Source: Naganishia liquefaciens (taxonomy: Eukaryota > Basidiomycota > Tremellomycetes > Filobasidiales > Filobasidiaceae). From it: a stretch of 64,000 nt of DNA. Below the pieces are notes generated by a model. It worked only from the letters and a program-made list of their open reading frames with translations, ran no database searches and had not been told where the DNA came from. The DNA is taken from NCBI GenBank assembly GCA_013423385.1, contig BLZA01000019.1, forward strand, positions 1,227,253 through 1,291,252, read 5' to 3'. Shown here in pieces: positions 1-12,385 of the stretch (the first letter of the stretch is position 1; each line of letters opens with the position of its first letter). A program made the translations under genes and the position numbers.

Positions 1-1
1 C

Positions 2-2433
2 TACTGGCGCATTTCGCACAACGACACAGTCATCATCATGACAACATCTTCGAAATCCCACGTGATGAAGACAACAGCAAGGGGTAGGCCGTTTGTCAAG
101 GTCGGTCCGCTGCATCTGATCTGTCGATCCGACGCTAATTGTCCTTACAGGATACTCATGACTTGTTCGCAACCTTGATCGTCTCACTTGAATTGGGCAA
201 TCACCGCTACTTGTTCAGGAACTATCCCAACTCGTTCACTGTGTACGCTCTATGAGATCCTCCTTCCGAGAAGTTGACTGACAGCATCCTTGGCCAGCGA
301 GGAAGCAGCTCACAATCTATCCACTCTGAAGTTCTCGCAGTCGACCCGTTCCCCGGATCCCAATGACGCTGCCAAAATTATCACTACTACAACAACGACG
401 ACATTCAGCATGACACGAGATATGGCCAAAGGCATATGCCAATACTTCATGGATGCAAGACTCATCGAGAACGCAGCGGATCCGAAGGCATCCCAGTTCA
501 AGGATCGCGGGGTATACATCATAACGCCTAAAGGACTGCACATCCTCGAGCGATTTATCACCAAGAACGGGATCTCAGCGGACCATCTGCTCAAAGTCTT
601 TGCGGAACAGCCTATATGCATGCGACTGCTTCATTTAGAACGACGCCCATCGGACGATGAGGTTCTGATAAGCCGGCCCGTTATGGAGATCTTGTTCCGC
701 CGGTTTGTCGGGAAACACCCAAATGTATCGCCATCTGCAACGGGAAAGCCGGGAATGGGGAATCTGGTAGCGGCTGGCAAGTCCCTTGGCAACCTCTCGG
801 CAAGCAGCTTGCATGAAGCGAATCGCTCCCTGGGTATCACAGTCTACGAATCCAGTCCAAGTCCGAAGATGCCAAAGATTGTCAATCTAAATCGATTGCC
901 TCCGACAGCAGATCGTCAGGAATACATCTTCTCTGCAGAGGCGGCCGTTGAATGGTTGAATGACTTGACAACTCTTGTGGGCAAGGACGAAGCGTCGGAA
1001 ATCGCAGCTCATTTCGTACGGTTCGGCTTTATCGCGCTGGTGCCGGACAAGATCGGCAAGCTCATTGACCAGACCAAGCTGGTCGTCGTGCGTGGACCAA
1101 AGTCGCTCAAGGAGGATTCTGAAGCTGTAAGTCGGCTTCATGCCTACTACTGTCAAGCTTTCGTCCATCTGACCCTTCAATGCAGCTTGTGGAGGCGGAG
1201 TTCCTATTTAGCGAGAAGACAATGTACAAGATCACGCCGCAAGGCATGCGCATAGCAAGATGGGCGACCGAGTCGCAGAAATTATTGTCAGGGCCGCCGT
1301 CAACCTACAGTTTGTCTGCCCAGTCATCGGAAGATGGCGACGTCGGGACTCCAAGAGTGCCACAGAGGGCCGGTCACGTTCCGCGGAGGCCCAGCACGGC
1401 GGATCCTATGGGGAAAGATCTCTTGTCGGGGCCAATGGAGAAGATGCAACTCAAGGACTCTTATACCACGAAACTGCGTCAAATCCTGGAGGAGTCCAAC
1501 CTACGGTCCGCATTTCGCGAATTTCTGCGTTCCAACTTTTGTGAAGAGAACCTGAGTTTCTGGCTGGATGTACAGGATTTCAAAAGGCGGTTCCACACCA
1601 CAAGTTCGGCAATGGCGGTACCGGGTGAACGGAGGACTGGTGAGAAGGGCTTGTCGGGCCCTGCGGCGATGGAGCGGCATCAGAGAGATTTGATCGCAAT
1701 GGCATTCGTGATATACAATAGTCAGTATGGTTGTCTGAGTCCTTGTCGCTGGGTCCTGATGCACATCCATCTAGCATACCTCGCTCCGACGTCTTCATGT
1801 GAATTGAACATCGACCACAATATTCGTGAAGAGCTCGTGGCCTACATGAGCAAGATCGTCGCGGATGTTTCGGCGCGGGAAGGCGCTGCGGCGGTCATCA
1901 AAGGCACATTGGACCCCGCAATAGCAGCCAAGACGCTTCATGCGAGTCAGTTGCAGACGATGGTCAGGCTGTATGAAAGGATACAGGGCTATATTTTCCG
2001 ACTGATGGCCACCGATTCTGTGCCGAAGGTGAGTGCCATGGTTGGAAAAGAGGATCTCGTCCAAAGCTGATATAATTTGCTTGAGCAGTTTTGCAAGACG
2101 CCAAAGGTGAGTCCCCAAGAGGAGTCTGCCAGCTAGAGCAAGTATCCTTATTCTTTGCTTTTACAGTACATGGATCACACGAAAAGTCTCCTAGATTCAA
2201 TTGGCGAAGGCAATGATATGAATGAGCAGAAGTCACCTGGAGACGCCTCTGGAATCGAGTATCGGGACGACCTGACATCGCCCACGAAATCGTACATCAC
2301 TATTTCACAGGTATGCTGTGCATGGAGACCTCTGCCGATTTCGACTTTCTGATGGTATCCGTTTTGCTAGGCAGCTAATGAGAAACATGCCGCACTACTA
2401 CAGCAGATGAAGCATCAGTCACAGCCGCTTTGA
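2..2433 (+). CDS. RGS protein of the FlbA/Sst2 type (DEP region plus RGS domain), 5' end possibly outside window
   Basis: Regulator of G-protein signalling that accelerates GTP hydrolysis on a G-alpha subunit. Exons by frame: up to 100, 151-242, 298-1126, 1186-1720, 1775-2028, 2089-2106, 2167-2310, 2371-2433. The N-terminal part reads ARGRPFVKDTHDLFATLIVS, then a TTTTTTTFSMTRDMAK run and ARLIENAAD, as in FlbA proteins; DEP-like blocks follow. The RGS domain (LRQILEESNLRSAFREFL ... NFCEENLSFWLDVQDF) is split by intron 1721-1774, whose removal restores AFVIYNTYLAP and CELNIDHNI. One exon is only 18 nt (FCKTPK). The frame is open to the window edge; ATG at 38 would give about 665 residues, but a start further upstream is possible. 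Family call is firm; the exact orthologue is inferred. Confidence 0.88.
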
Positions 2434-3157
2434 CGACTACGTCTGTATGCGCATAGCTGTTAGTGTGCCTCATTCCATGCGCGCAGTTGTAGTTATTTAC
2501 TAGCTGTTGTGTCACACATTGGGTTGTAAATATATGATGACCGGGTCATGTGACATGCCGTCGGAACCGACTAGCTGCCCGACTCTGGCCTAATCCATCC
2601 TGCCGTGCGTGTATTGCCCAAACGGGCGAGATTGGTCACCGGAGAGCGCCGGGCGAACGTGGGGTATGCTGATTAGAGCGATAGCAGATCGCTGATGTCG
2701 ACGTTTCCATATCGATTGACATCATAGCAAGACATCACATCAGACACACACACACACGCACCACGCAGCTGCGCACGTACGCGCCACAACGCCATCGCCC
2801 AAACAGCATCCCAAGAAGACAACTCTCGAGCAAGCCAGTAGCGAGGGGGAATCGACTTGTCTTCCGTTTACATCATCGAGTCTCATCATCCGGCTTATAC
2901 ATCTTCAACAAAAACGACTTTCGTTGAGAGTACTTGCCAGGTACCCCTTGACGATTGATTCCGCTTTGCTGAAAGAGAAAGGGATCGGACCGGGAAATAT
3001 CGATTTGTCAATAGCAGTACGATTCCAGGAGACAGAGAAAGGAGGTATTTCGACAATAGGGATCCCAGAAATCAGAACAACCATCTTCATTTATCTTTAA
3101 CGAATAACCCCATCGACCACCGAGAAGTAGCAGTATCCGAAACTCAATCCGGCAAAC
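2434..3157. other. Intergenic region and MAF1 5' leader
   Basis: About 720 bp between the RGS gene and MAF1, both on the plus strand. It contains a short CA-rich run near 2743-2760 and pyrimidine/purine-rich leader sequence before the MAF1 ATG. I see no open frame that looks coding; the small minus-strand frame at 2905-3090 has no recognisable content. Confidence 0.5.
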
Positions 3158-4733
3158 ATGAAGTTTCTCGACATCCCCTCCTTATCCAAATTGTCTGAGG
3201 CTCTGGCCTATTCGTCGGCAGAGTGCAAGGTCAATGCGAGATTGGAGGCATATAGTTGCAAAGAGATCAAGAAGGAGAGAAAGTTGCGCAAGAATCTGGA
3301 AGAGATGTGGGTCAGCGAAGTGGAAGAGCTAGATGAGTAGGTCACATCCATCCCGACGCACGTCTCGCCGTGGACTCATGACCACTTGTAGACTTTCCAT
3401 CTCGCCCGAGATGAGAGCGTCCGGTCTTTACAGTCCCTTTGGATCTCTCGACGACAAGAACGCCCGCCAAACCCACTGGTTGCTCGTCTCGACGCTCAAC
3501 TTGGCTTATCCCGATCACGACTTTTCGTCTGTCCGCGCCGACCAATTTCAACGCGAACCTGGAGGAGTGCAAGGTGTATTAGGAGCGTTGACAGGCGTCA
3601 TGAACATGGGAAGCAATGCCAATGGAAGCAGCCCGTAAGTCGGATTGACGAATGGTTCCCCACGTCTCGTATAGTGATAGATCGGAGTTGGCGATATCGC
3701 GTAAATCACCTCGGGTGACGCGTTGAGGAGATTTCACGCACGGAGAACCTGGGGCACTTTTTATTCTTCTTCGTAGATTACTGACGGGTTTTCCTCCTTC
3801 AGTCGATCATATGGGTCCTACCCTTCCAACTTGCACTCACCTCCGGTCTTATCGTTTTCCCTCGGAGCCTCGTCCGCGATCAGCTCGGCGTCGCCGCCGT
3901 TGGCGTCAATGACGCATCCGACTCTGCTTCGGGTGTTGGGAGAAGTGATCGCCCTTGACGAGTGCGTCGTCTATTCCTACGTGCCCAGCGCCGAAGCGGA
4001 TCCGCACCAAGAAGATATCTACGATGAGAGTGCTACCGACGAAGATGCTAGCTCCATTCAACGAATCGTTGGCGATGACGATGATACCATGTCTGATATC
4101 GACGAAGAAGATGATTCGACCCTGGACGGAGGGATGATGTTGGATTTTGACGAGGACGATATCGATTTTGGTGGTGCCAAGAGCGGACTCAATCAGCGCA
4201 GGAGCAGCGCTCATGACGATGACGAAGAGAATGCTGGGTCGAGAAGAGTGTCTCAGTCTTCTGGCAGACACCGTGGAGGGCTGCTATGGTCCGTAAACTA
4301 CTTTTTCTACTGCAAGTGAGTCTAGGTGCGGACGCCTTCCAACAATTCGCGTTGCTGATGTGGACGAAGGCGCCAACGAAGGATCCTCTTCATGTCTGTC
4401 TGGGCGCGAAATCGCTCGTCATCATACATCTCGAGTTCCTTCTTGACTTCTGGACTACAGACCAATCCGTTCAGTCAAGTCAACAAGCAACATCACGTTC
4501 ACCACCAGGGCATGCAATCACTCATGGGCCTCGCCAGCAGCTTTTCCAGTACCTCTACCGCTCTGCAGACGCCGGTCACGACACATTCAAGCCTGAACGA
4601 TCGCAAGCATAGACATATGAATACGCCGGTCGTACAAGCTGCTTCGGCCAGAAGACAGCGCAGCGAGAGTGTCGCCAGCAAAACCAGCGCGGTCGATGTG
4701 ACGGCTCATACGGTCAAGCGTGTCCGCGTTTAA
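3158..4733 (+). CDS. MAF1: Maf1, negative regulator of RNA polymerase III
   Basis: Maf1 binds RNA polymerase III and represses tRNA/5S transcription downstream of TOR and stress signalling; it shuttles between cytoplasm and nucleus. Exons: 3158-3336, 3392-3634, 3803-4315, 4370-4733 (432 residues). The signatures are in family order: MKFLDIPSLSKLSEAL ... NARLEAYSCK (box A), LVSTLNLAYPDHDFSSVRA (box B), then ECVVYSYVPSAEADP, LLWSVNYFFYCKRQRRILF and FMSVWARNR (box C). Between SYVPSAEADP and LLWSVNYFF lies a roughly 90-residue, strongly acidic insert rich in Asp/Glu, the mobile linker seen in fungal Maf1. A second Ser/His-rich tail follows box C. Phases close at every junction, so the model is good; the acceptor at 4369 was preferred over one 12 nt downstream because it restores KRQRRIL. 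Confidence 0.95.
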
Positions 4734-4947
4734 TTAGTTGGAACGGGACAATGGACGATATCAGCTCGTGAATTCAATTTGGGTAGCGCCACTAGTCAGG
4801 CGTTTCGAGCGTTCCTAGACTTTGATTTCGCTACCGGCTTTCATGTACATGTATCTATATCTGTAAGACTGTATCATATGATTACCGAATTCCCTCTTAG
4901 AACGGATTCAGCTTGCCTGCTATCATACCAAACTGGAATTCCTTCGC

Positions 4948-5710
4948 CTAGCCGAACTTGTGGTTTTCCACGTTCCGCCACCTTACGGCCTCATAAGTCC
5001 AAGGTAACAGGACGATTGCGGCAGCCAGGACCAGCCAGCACCCATTGCCCCACCAAATGACAATGTACCTTTCTGTCAGCCCACTTGCGTTACTGGCGGA
5101 TCCGCACACGGCGGCGAGTGTGATAAAGCATAGCCAAGTGTAAAATGTTAGTGCCACGGCCATTGTAAAATGCAACTGTACAAGAGTGTATAGGCGATCC
5201 TTGTTTGGGTCCCCGTTCGAATACACGGTCGTCCACGCCTGCAAGAGTATACTGAGAATAAGGAATACGAAGGCTATCAATGGAGTTTTCATTGTCATAA
5301 GCTGCGAGAGTATAAATGTATAACGAAAGGGATACTTTACAGACTATCAACATGGCGGCCGCTTTCGATAGGGAAACGGTGATTGCACTCGGAAGATACA
5401 TGCTCATCGCCTTGTGATCAATGGTGTATGAGAAGCCAGCTGACACGCAGCCCAGTGCTTCGTGCTTCTGAATGCCTTCGGTTTGAGTGATATTATAGCC
5501 GCAGTAGCTCTTGCTCCCAAATCTGATTTGCATGGTTGGGGAATTCGCAGAGACAAAGTGGATAGAGTCGGCGGTGGAAAAGGCAGGAATTGCGACCAAG
5601 ATCATGGCCTGAAAGACGCATTAGCTTCAGGCAAGATGCTGATACGTGCGGCTTACCGCGAGTGGGTAGACCAGATGCCATGGCAGACCATAGGATCGAG
5701 CAGGCGCCAT
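4948..5710 (-). CDS. Four-pass membrane protein, possibly SUR7/PalI-like
   Basis: A predicted 223-residue integral membrane protein of unknown role. Exons read on the minus strand: 5710-5657, 5608-5345, 5301-4948. A first hydrophobic segment (LVYPLAAMILVAIPAF) is followed by an extracytoplasmic-looking stretch with SYCGYNIT and a second Cys (LGCVSAG). Three more hydrophobic segments follow: TPLIAFVFLILSILLQ, FTMAVALTFYTWLCFITL and WWGNGCWLVLAAAIVLL. One long loop with cysteines between helix 1 and the later helices recalls SUR7/PalI (Rim9) proteins of cortical patches and pH sensing, but no diagnostic motif is complete. The donor of the second intron is uncertain: the in-frame choice GTCTGT gives a 43-nt intron. 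The start was chosen because it gives an in-phase first exon and the first membrane segment. Confidence 0.6.
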
Positions 5711-6128
5711 TGGAGGGAGCAGCTGGCTTCAGACTTGTCCAGATCAGTCTTTAGATGCTGCTCGATCACAGCCTATTTCCTATACCGCCATTCCGGGGCA
5801 AGTACTCGAGATTGGATGTTTCTGGGCTTATGAGGGATCATTGTCTTTGGCTCATGGCCGCCAGATAAAGGATGGCACCGAGCTCGTGCTCGGAAAAGTT
5901 GTCAAGCGACCTCAAGGGAACGGATGCCATTGAAATTGTTCAAGTGCCTTTGCGATCGAGCGATCATGTACATGCCCATGGCGAAGTGTTCCTCAGGAAT
6001 GATCCAGTATTGAGACGGAAAAGGCTTGAAGGAGAACATGCTATGCAGAATACAACGATGAGTGAGTTTACTGTATTGTACAACAGGTGGGAGGGCAGTC
6101 TGTGCTCTTGTCAGTCCCCATGATCACA
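5711..6128. other. Intergenic, upstream of the membrane-protein gene
   Basis: About 420 bp between the start of the membrane-protein gene (5710, minus) and the stop of SNU23 (6129, minus). I see no convincing open frame or RNA motif; it should hold the SNU23 3' end and the membrane gene promoter. Confidence 0.4.
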
Positions 6129-7056
6129 TTATCTTTTCCGCTGTCCACCGAAACCGCCGAAGCCCATCATGGCGGCCATCTCGTCCGCTGCCTCGGTAGC
6201 CTGTATTTCTTCTGCCAGCTGGGCACCTGGACCGGCTTTGGCCTTCTTCTTCCGCTGAGTTTCCGTCTGAGGCTCGTCCGGCACGATGCCTTTCAAAGCA
6301 TTGATTCTCGCCTCTTCTCGCTTCCGCTTCTTGTTTTCCCGCTTCTCTCTACGGAGGTTTTCCTCTTGCGTCTTGATAGCATTCAGACGGGCGTCAAAGT
6401 CAAAGTTTTTGGATGTCACTTTCTCCGTTGTGTTTGCGCGAAGAAATGCGATGTGGGCGCGGACTTGTTCCAGTGTTGAGCGTGCCACCTGCGTTGTCTG
6501 ACCGAGTCGGGCGAGGTCTGGAGCGAATGCGTCTCATGTAAGAAAGACGAGAAGCTTGTGGCAATCAGTTTGGGACTAACGACTTCGTCCGTTGACATGA
6601 TCCAGGTATGCTATGCTGTCCTTCAGAGTTCTACGACAAATTTCACACTGTCAGGTTTTCAAGCATCAGCAGATTGTTATCCCCTTATATATTCGAGCTC
6701 ACATAGAATCCGGGGCCCTTTCTACCTGCTGACTGGTTGACGACGATGGTCTTGTTGAGGTTCTTTTCGATTTCGAGATCCTGCGTTCTAGCCTGCAATG
6801 CCTGCGTAGGCTTGGGCAAGTCCTGCTTTGGCCTTGGAGGTCGTTTACCCTTTGCTGCTGCCTGCTCTGCTGCTTTTGCATGCTCATAGGATGCCTTGTC
6901 TTGTTCCTTGGCTTTGGCTGTTGCTGCTTCTACGTCAAACTTTCTTCGGAATGACCCTTCGCTCTGAGGAAGGACACGATATTAGCGATGCTGGTGATGC
7001 GAGCGGGGTTGCATGCTTACAGCCTTGTTGCCGTATGCGCCTGTCTTCTCCGACAT
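6129..7056 (-). CDS. SNU23: U4/U6.U5 tri-snRNP zinc-finger protein Snu23 (ZMAT2 family)
   Basis: Spliceosomal zinc-finger protein of the tri-snRNP/B complex. Exons on the minus strand: 7056-7021, 6963-6703, 6647-6581, 6532-6129 (255 residues). The N-terminal MSEKTGAYGNKA, FRRKFDVEAATAKAKEQ, a basic Pro/Lys linker and KNLNKTIVVNQSAGRKGPGFY match the family order. The single U1-type finger is CEICRRTLKDSIAYLDHVNG followed by RSH. The last histidine is created exactly by splicing 6581 to 6532 with a GTTAGT donor, giving C-x2-C-x12-H-x5-H. The C-terminal half starts VARSTLEQVRAHIAFLR, then a Lys/Glu-rich helix and a Gly-rich end (MGFGGFGGQRKR). It shares a 270 bp divergent promoter with RIX7. Confidence 0.9.
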
Positions 7057-7326
7057 CTTGTCACAATGAGCACCGAGAGTGTACGTCTGAAAGCAATAGC
7101 AACTCTTCACGACGATGAACCCGACATGGAGGGATGATGATGATGATGATATGGGTTCACGCAGGCGAGACAGCGGACATTGCGCAATGTCCGCGTTTGT
7201 TGATTTTGTGCAACAGCCAGCCAGAATTATGAATCTTCCCTTCTGCCCGGGCTATCTGCTTCAATAGTGGTTGGTTGCGGTCTTCCGATCTCGAATCTCT
7301 TCAGCCTCCAAGGTCATCCCAACAAC
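7057..7326. promoter_or_regulatory. Divergent promoter between SNU23 and RIX7
   Basis: A 270 bp gap between two divergently transcribed genes, so it must hold both promoters. It contains a short (GAT)n-like run near 7132-7150 (GATGATGATGATGATAT) and the paired segment GCGGACATTGCGCAATGTCCGC around 7171-7192, which is a perfect inverted repeat (GCGGACATT/AATGTCCGC). A factor-binding palindrome is possible; no factor can be named. Confidence 0.45.
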
Positions 7327-10123
7327 ATGGACTTTCCACTGCCGGGAAGCTCCCTCAACAGGTCCATCACCTCGCAATGGCAGGTCAACGGCGTGAAACC
7401 GACAAAGAGACGGCCAATGTCGCTCAACAATGCCAACGCCAGTGGTTCCTCGGCGCCATCTTCGCCTCGGAGCAAGCCTGCCAAGGCACTGGCATCGAAT
7501 CCGGAGACACCGTCCGAGTCGGCTGCAGAAAACGATGTCGCAGAGGGCGCCACGAGAACGACATCCGCTGCGGAAGGGGAATCAAGTCAAACTGGCGCAA
7601 CTGGACCGGCGGCCACGCCACAGGGCACAGTAAAGCGAGCGTACACATCTTCGACTATTACACCGCAATCCGACGCAGCATTCGGTACAGTGCCGACAAA
7701 GCGTACTAAATCTTCTCGGACAGCGGCTTCAGTCAGTGCATCGAGAGCCGCTGCCCAATCGCTTCCGGCGTTCGCCTCGCATTCGCGTGAGGCTTTGCTG
7801 GCCAAGTTTCCGCCGCCGGATTTGGATTTGACGATCATGGGAGGAATGGCCAAGCCGTTGGAGGAGCTCTTCAGCCATGTCATTTTCCCATTACAGCATC
7901 CCGAGGTCTATCAACATTTGCAGACAAACCCGACCCGCGGGATTCTGCTTCACGGTGTTCCGGGAGGAGGAAAGACTCGTCTGGTGAATTGTTTGGCGGG
8001 ACATTTCAAAATTCCACTCATTCCGATATCGGCACCATCCCTCGTTTCGAGTCTGTCGGGCGACACCGAAAAGCTGCTACGGCAGACGTTCGAGGATGCC
8101 AAAGCATTGGCGCCGTGTATTCTCTTCCTGGACGAAGTGGATGCCATTACGCCGAAACGGGAGACGGCACAGCGGGAGATGGAGAAGAGGATCGTTGGAC
8201 AATTGCTTACCTGTATGGACGGTACGTTTTGGAATCCGGTGCGGAATCGCATTTACTGATTTGCTCACAGATCTCGCAACCAATGCTGAACACGTCAGTG
8301 TGATCGCCGCGACAAATCGCCCAGACTCGCTGGATCCAGCGCTGAGACGTGCAGGTCGTTTTGATCGTGAGATCGAAATGGGTGTTCCAGGCGTGGAAGC
8401 GCGAGAGGAGTGAGTATTCAAGATAACACCTTCCACACTGTGTCTGACGACCCATACATCAGAATCCTTCGAGTATTATGCAGCAAGCTTCGGCATTCGC
8501 CGGATGTCGACTATCACTCCCTCGCCATGGCGACTCCCGGATATGTGGGCGCCGATCTCACAGCGCTGACAGGAGCCGCGGGTCTCAATGCTGTGAAGCG
8601 TGTATTCGAGGATCTAGGCTGTGGAAAGCTTGCTTTACCGGCTGACGAAAGCTTCCAGGCCGTAACTCCTACGTCGACCGAAGTGACAGCGACGGCAGAG
8701 GATCAAATGACAGAAGGTGTGCAGGAAATGATGGTCGTCGATGACGCGGAGCAGATGCAGCTCGATGCCACCTCGGATGGTATTCCGGAAGTGCCTATCA
8801 CCTACACGTCCGAGATCTTCGCGAAATTGCCCGAGGTGATACGAAATACGCCAATCGCCTCGTTCTTGGAAAAGTACCCAAAAACCTTGACGTCCCGTCA
8901 ATTATCGCCGATCCAGCTCATTCCTCGCGATTTCGCTGAAGCATTAAAGACAATTCAGCCTACAGCAAAGCGCGAAGGATTCGCTACTGTCCCAGACGTC
9001 ACGTGGGAAAATGTCGGCGCCCTCCATGGAATCCGTCACGAGTTGCACATGGCTATCGTCCAGCCGATCAGACGCCCCGAATTTTTCAAGGCAGTCGGTA
9101 TCAGCGAACCCAGTGGAGTCCTATTGTGGGGCCCGCCAGGGTGCGGTAAGACGCTTCTGGCGAAAGCGGTGGCCAATGAGAGTCGAGCAAACTTTATCAG
9201 CGTGAAAGGTCCAGAATTGCTAAACAAGGTATGTGGCGATAGTCGGCCAATTGGTTTGGATGACTGTTAACGCAACTGCATGACAGTATGTTGGTGAGAG
9301 CGAAAAGTCAATCAGAAGCGTATTCGAGAGAGCGCGAACTTCGGAACCTTGTGTAATCTTTTTCGATGAACTCGATGCGCTGGTCCCGCGGCGAGACGAA
9401 AGCATGGTGAGTCGGTAGAAGAATACACTTCAAAGCGACCGCCTGATTCAATTCCCTTCACAGTCGGAGTCTTCGGCACGAGTGGTCAACATGTTGCTCA
9501 CAGAGCTCGATGGACTCAACTCTCGAAAGGGCGTCTTCGTTATCGGTGCGACCAATCGACCCGATATGATCGATCCTGCCATGGTACGACCAGGCCGACT
9601 GGACAAGCTGCTCTACGTAGATTTGCCTTCGCCGGCTGAACGCGTTGAAATTCTGAAGACACATTTAAAGAAGACACCCCTGGAGGAAGGGGCTTTGCAA
9701 GGTGTCATGGACATTGTGACAGACGACAAGTGCGATGGCTACAGTGGCGCGGATCTCGCTGCTTTAGTACGAGAGGCGGCTACGTTAGCGCTGCGTAATG
9801 CCCTTGAAGCTGTAGGAGCGTTCGAAAACGATGGGGAGACACAACCCGGCATGCCGGAACTGAAAGAGGACGCGGCACCAGCAACTCGAATATTTGTCAC
9901 GTTGGATCACTTCCGCCAGGCTGCCGAGAAGACAATACCAAGTGTGTCAAAGGATCAGAAAAAGAAATACCTGGCGTTGAGGGACAAATTCGCGGGAATT
10001 CCTACAAGTCGAAAGCGAAAGTGGTTGGAGGCACAAGCGAAGGATGCGCAGGACACGCCAACAACAGAGGGACCGCCAATTGGAGAGGGTGTGCTTGACC
10101 GAGGAATGGATGTTGCCAGCTAG
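7327..10123 (+). CDS. RIX7: AAA ATPase Rix7/NVL, pre-60S ribosome maturation
   Basis: Tandem AAA+ ATPase that remodels nucleolar pre-60S particles. Exons: 7327-8221, 8271-8409, 8463-9228, 9287-9406, 9464-10123 (859 residues). The N-terminal 170 residues are Ser/Ala/Pro-rich with basic KRR patches. D1 has Walker A GVPGGGKT, Walker [12 protein letters not shown], the sensor [15 protein letters not shown] and [11 protein letters not shown]2 has Walker [25 protein letters not shown], Walker [32 protein letters not shown] and [16 protein letters not shown]1 lacks the usual GPPGCGKT spelling (GVPGGGKT) but keeps the Lys and Thr. D2 followed by [11 protein letters not shown] matches Rix7/NVL better than Cdc48. 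ATG 7327 is the first in-frame ATG; the frame is open a little further upstream. Confidence 0.93.
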
Positions 10124-10209
10124 GATTATAATCATGCAACATATTCGCGTAACGCGCTCAACACATTCGAAGCGATTGCAATCTTCAGCTCACGATGGCC
10201 ATTCCCGTT

Positions 10210-12252
10210 CTAGTGACAATGTATTAGTTTCTGTGCAAACTGCTCTAGAATGCCTAGATGCCGTGATGACTCACTTATCCATTGCGCGAGTGAAAGCGCC
10301 CTTCGTGTTCCAGGCTCACTCGGCATACGCTCAATGGCTGTGAGCACATGGTCTATTCTGGCTTCTGCTGAGCAGTTCCTGCGGTCAACGCCTCCCGTGA
10401 CTTTGCGCGGAAAAGTCCGATAAAAAATCCGGTAGTCGGATGGAGGGGTGATCATAGTCTGCAAGCTGCAATCTCGGTTACCGGACTCCCTCTTTAGCTG
10501 CAAGTCTGGAGCAAAGATACTGTGTGTCAGAGCCACATCCCAATTGCCAGGAAATCAGGGCGTACTGCTCAGCCACACGACATCGCCCTTGACGAGGCTA
10601 TAGTCTCCGTGGCATATACGTTCTGCCATGTCCCCCCACATATTGACATCTATCAACGCCATCCGATTGCTAGGACCGGGCTGACAGACTTTGATGGTGC
10701 AGAGCTTGAGGTCGCGTTCATGCCCGCCTGCCAATCTCCTTCTGCCGCTTCTCCGAGCAAGTTCTTTAAGGTCCCCAATTTCAAAGACGACAGCCAAGAT
10801 GCTGATAATAGGTGAAGTGTTGCTTCTTGCCATTTTGGGCAATTCTTGAATGAGCGACAACGTCGAGACATTTATAATTGGCAGATCAACACGGGGCGTA
10901 AGCGATGTCGTCTCGGCAGTTCCTGTAGTCAGGGCAGTGACGTTTGCATCGGTACGGCCTGTTCCGCCAGGTACTTGACTCTCATATGTCCCGGCTTGAT
11001 AGGATTGCGTACCAGCGGTGAACTGCGTTTCGCCTTCGGTGGCGTCTTTGTGTGTTTGGCGCAATCCGGAGTTGCTATTTGCGACTAATTTTGCAGTATT
11101 TTGCTTACTTCTAATGCTATCTCGTGTAGATTGGTCCTGCGAGTCGACGGCACCCCCATAGTTGAAGTTGGTGATATCAAACTGTCCCGAAATTGACTTC
11201 GACTGATCCTCAACGGCATAGCTGTTCTTTTCGTGATTTATCGTAAACTTCGCCGACGACAACTTTGCCCGGTCAGGTTTGGACCCTTTAGGTAAATGCG
11301 GGCTGGGCATAGTCGAAATCGTATGCTCAGCGGCGACAGGGCAACTGTCTTCGTCGTCGCCATCCATGCTGTGTCCGTTGAGGGGATTTGACCGTTTGGC
11401 GGAAATAGCATCTTTTCGTGGCTTTCTTCTGCCGGGAATATCTCTATCCGATTCTTGATAAAGGGCAAAGGTCGGCAGGGCAGACTTCGAGCTGCCTAGT
11501 CTATCGCGAGGCACCCTCTGTTCTTGATTTTTCGATGTGGTATCTAGATGACTGTCACTGCCATTCACTGCCTTTGGTGGCTGCAAGACATGACTTTCCG
11601 ATAGGATGGAGTTCAATTTACGCTTTTTGGTTATCTGCCGCAAGGGATGACCTTCAAGGTGTGTTTTTGCAGAGAGAGCGAGGGGGATACTTGCCGTTGT
11701 TTCGAAAACGCTAATCAAGCCCTGATGAGCTTTGGCTGCGGATTTGATCATGGACCTGGTCAACGACCGATCTTGCTGCTCCTGGGGTTCGGCTGAGAAC
11801 GCGGCGTAGGGTATAGTTGCGACTTCGCGGGTCATGTCAAAGGTCACATTATGCGACTTCCACGCTCTCAGGCTCTCTCTGTTTCTGAGCGTTGAACGGA
11901 TTGACAATTCTGATGGTGGAGGTCCATCTATAGTGGTATCGACTTCCAAATGGTCTGTTAGAGGTACTGCTTCCACATGTCGCGATGATTCACTTCGAGT
12001 GGTATCACACAGTGGAGAGTTCGAGGCAGCTCGGATGTTCGATCCGGAAGATTCGAGGGCGTCATCTTGTAGTTTCAGCCATGTGAGCGGACATGGCGGA
12101 CATGGGTGTTGTTCGAGATCGCGCACAACACGGTCCTGCGTGAGCGACGTCGGCGGGTATAGCAAGAGGACCTGCAGCGGCATCAAGGGTTGACAAGCAA
12201 CGCCGACTTTGACTGCAAACGCTATACCCACTCGACAAGAAGCTCGATTCAT
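10210..12252 (-). CDS. Uncharacterised protein with a C-terminal OB-fold-like domain
   Basis: Two exons on the minus strand, 12252-10566 and 10505-10210, give about 660 residues. The first 430 residues are polar, low in secondary-structure signals and rich in Ser/Thr/Asp, with basic patches (KKRKLNS, RRKPRKD). The C-terminal part reads like a compact beta domain: ISILAVVFEIGDLKELAR, LKLCTIKVCQPGPSNRMALI, VNMWGDMAERI, KGDVVWLSNLQLKR across the splice junction, then YRIFYRTFP. Order and spacing resemble single-stranded-DNA-binding OB folds (shieldin/RPA-like), but this is inference from pattern only. The gene converges on RIX7 with under 100 bp between stops. The start is the first ATG in frame. 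Confidence 0.6.
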
Positions 12253-12385
12253 CCCTCCCGATTGTTTCACTTTGACAAAGTAAACAACCCTTGCGCGTCA
12301 GAAAATTGGGCGAGACGCTCTTTGATTCATCACCTTGTCATGCTCGTCCGTCGAGTCGATATCCCTGTCATTGAAGCAGACCAGC

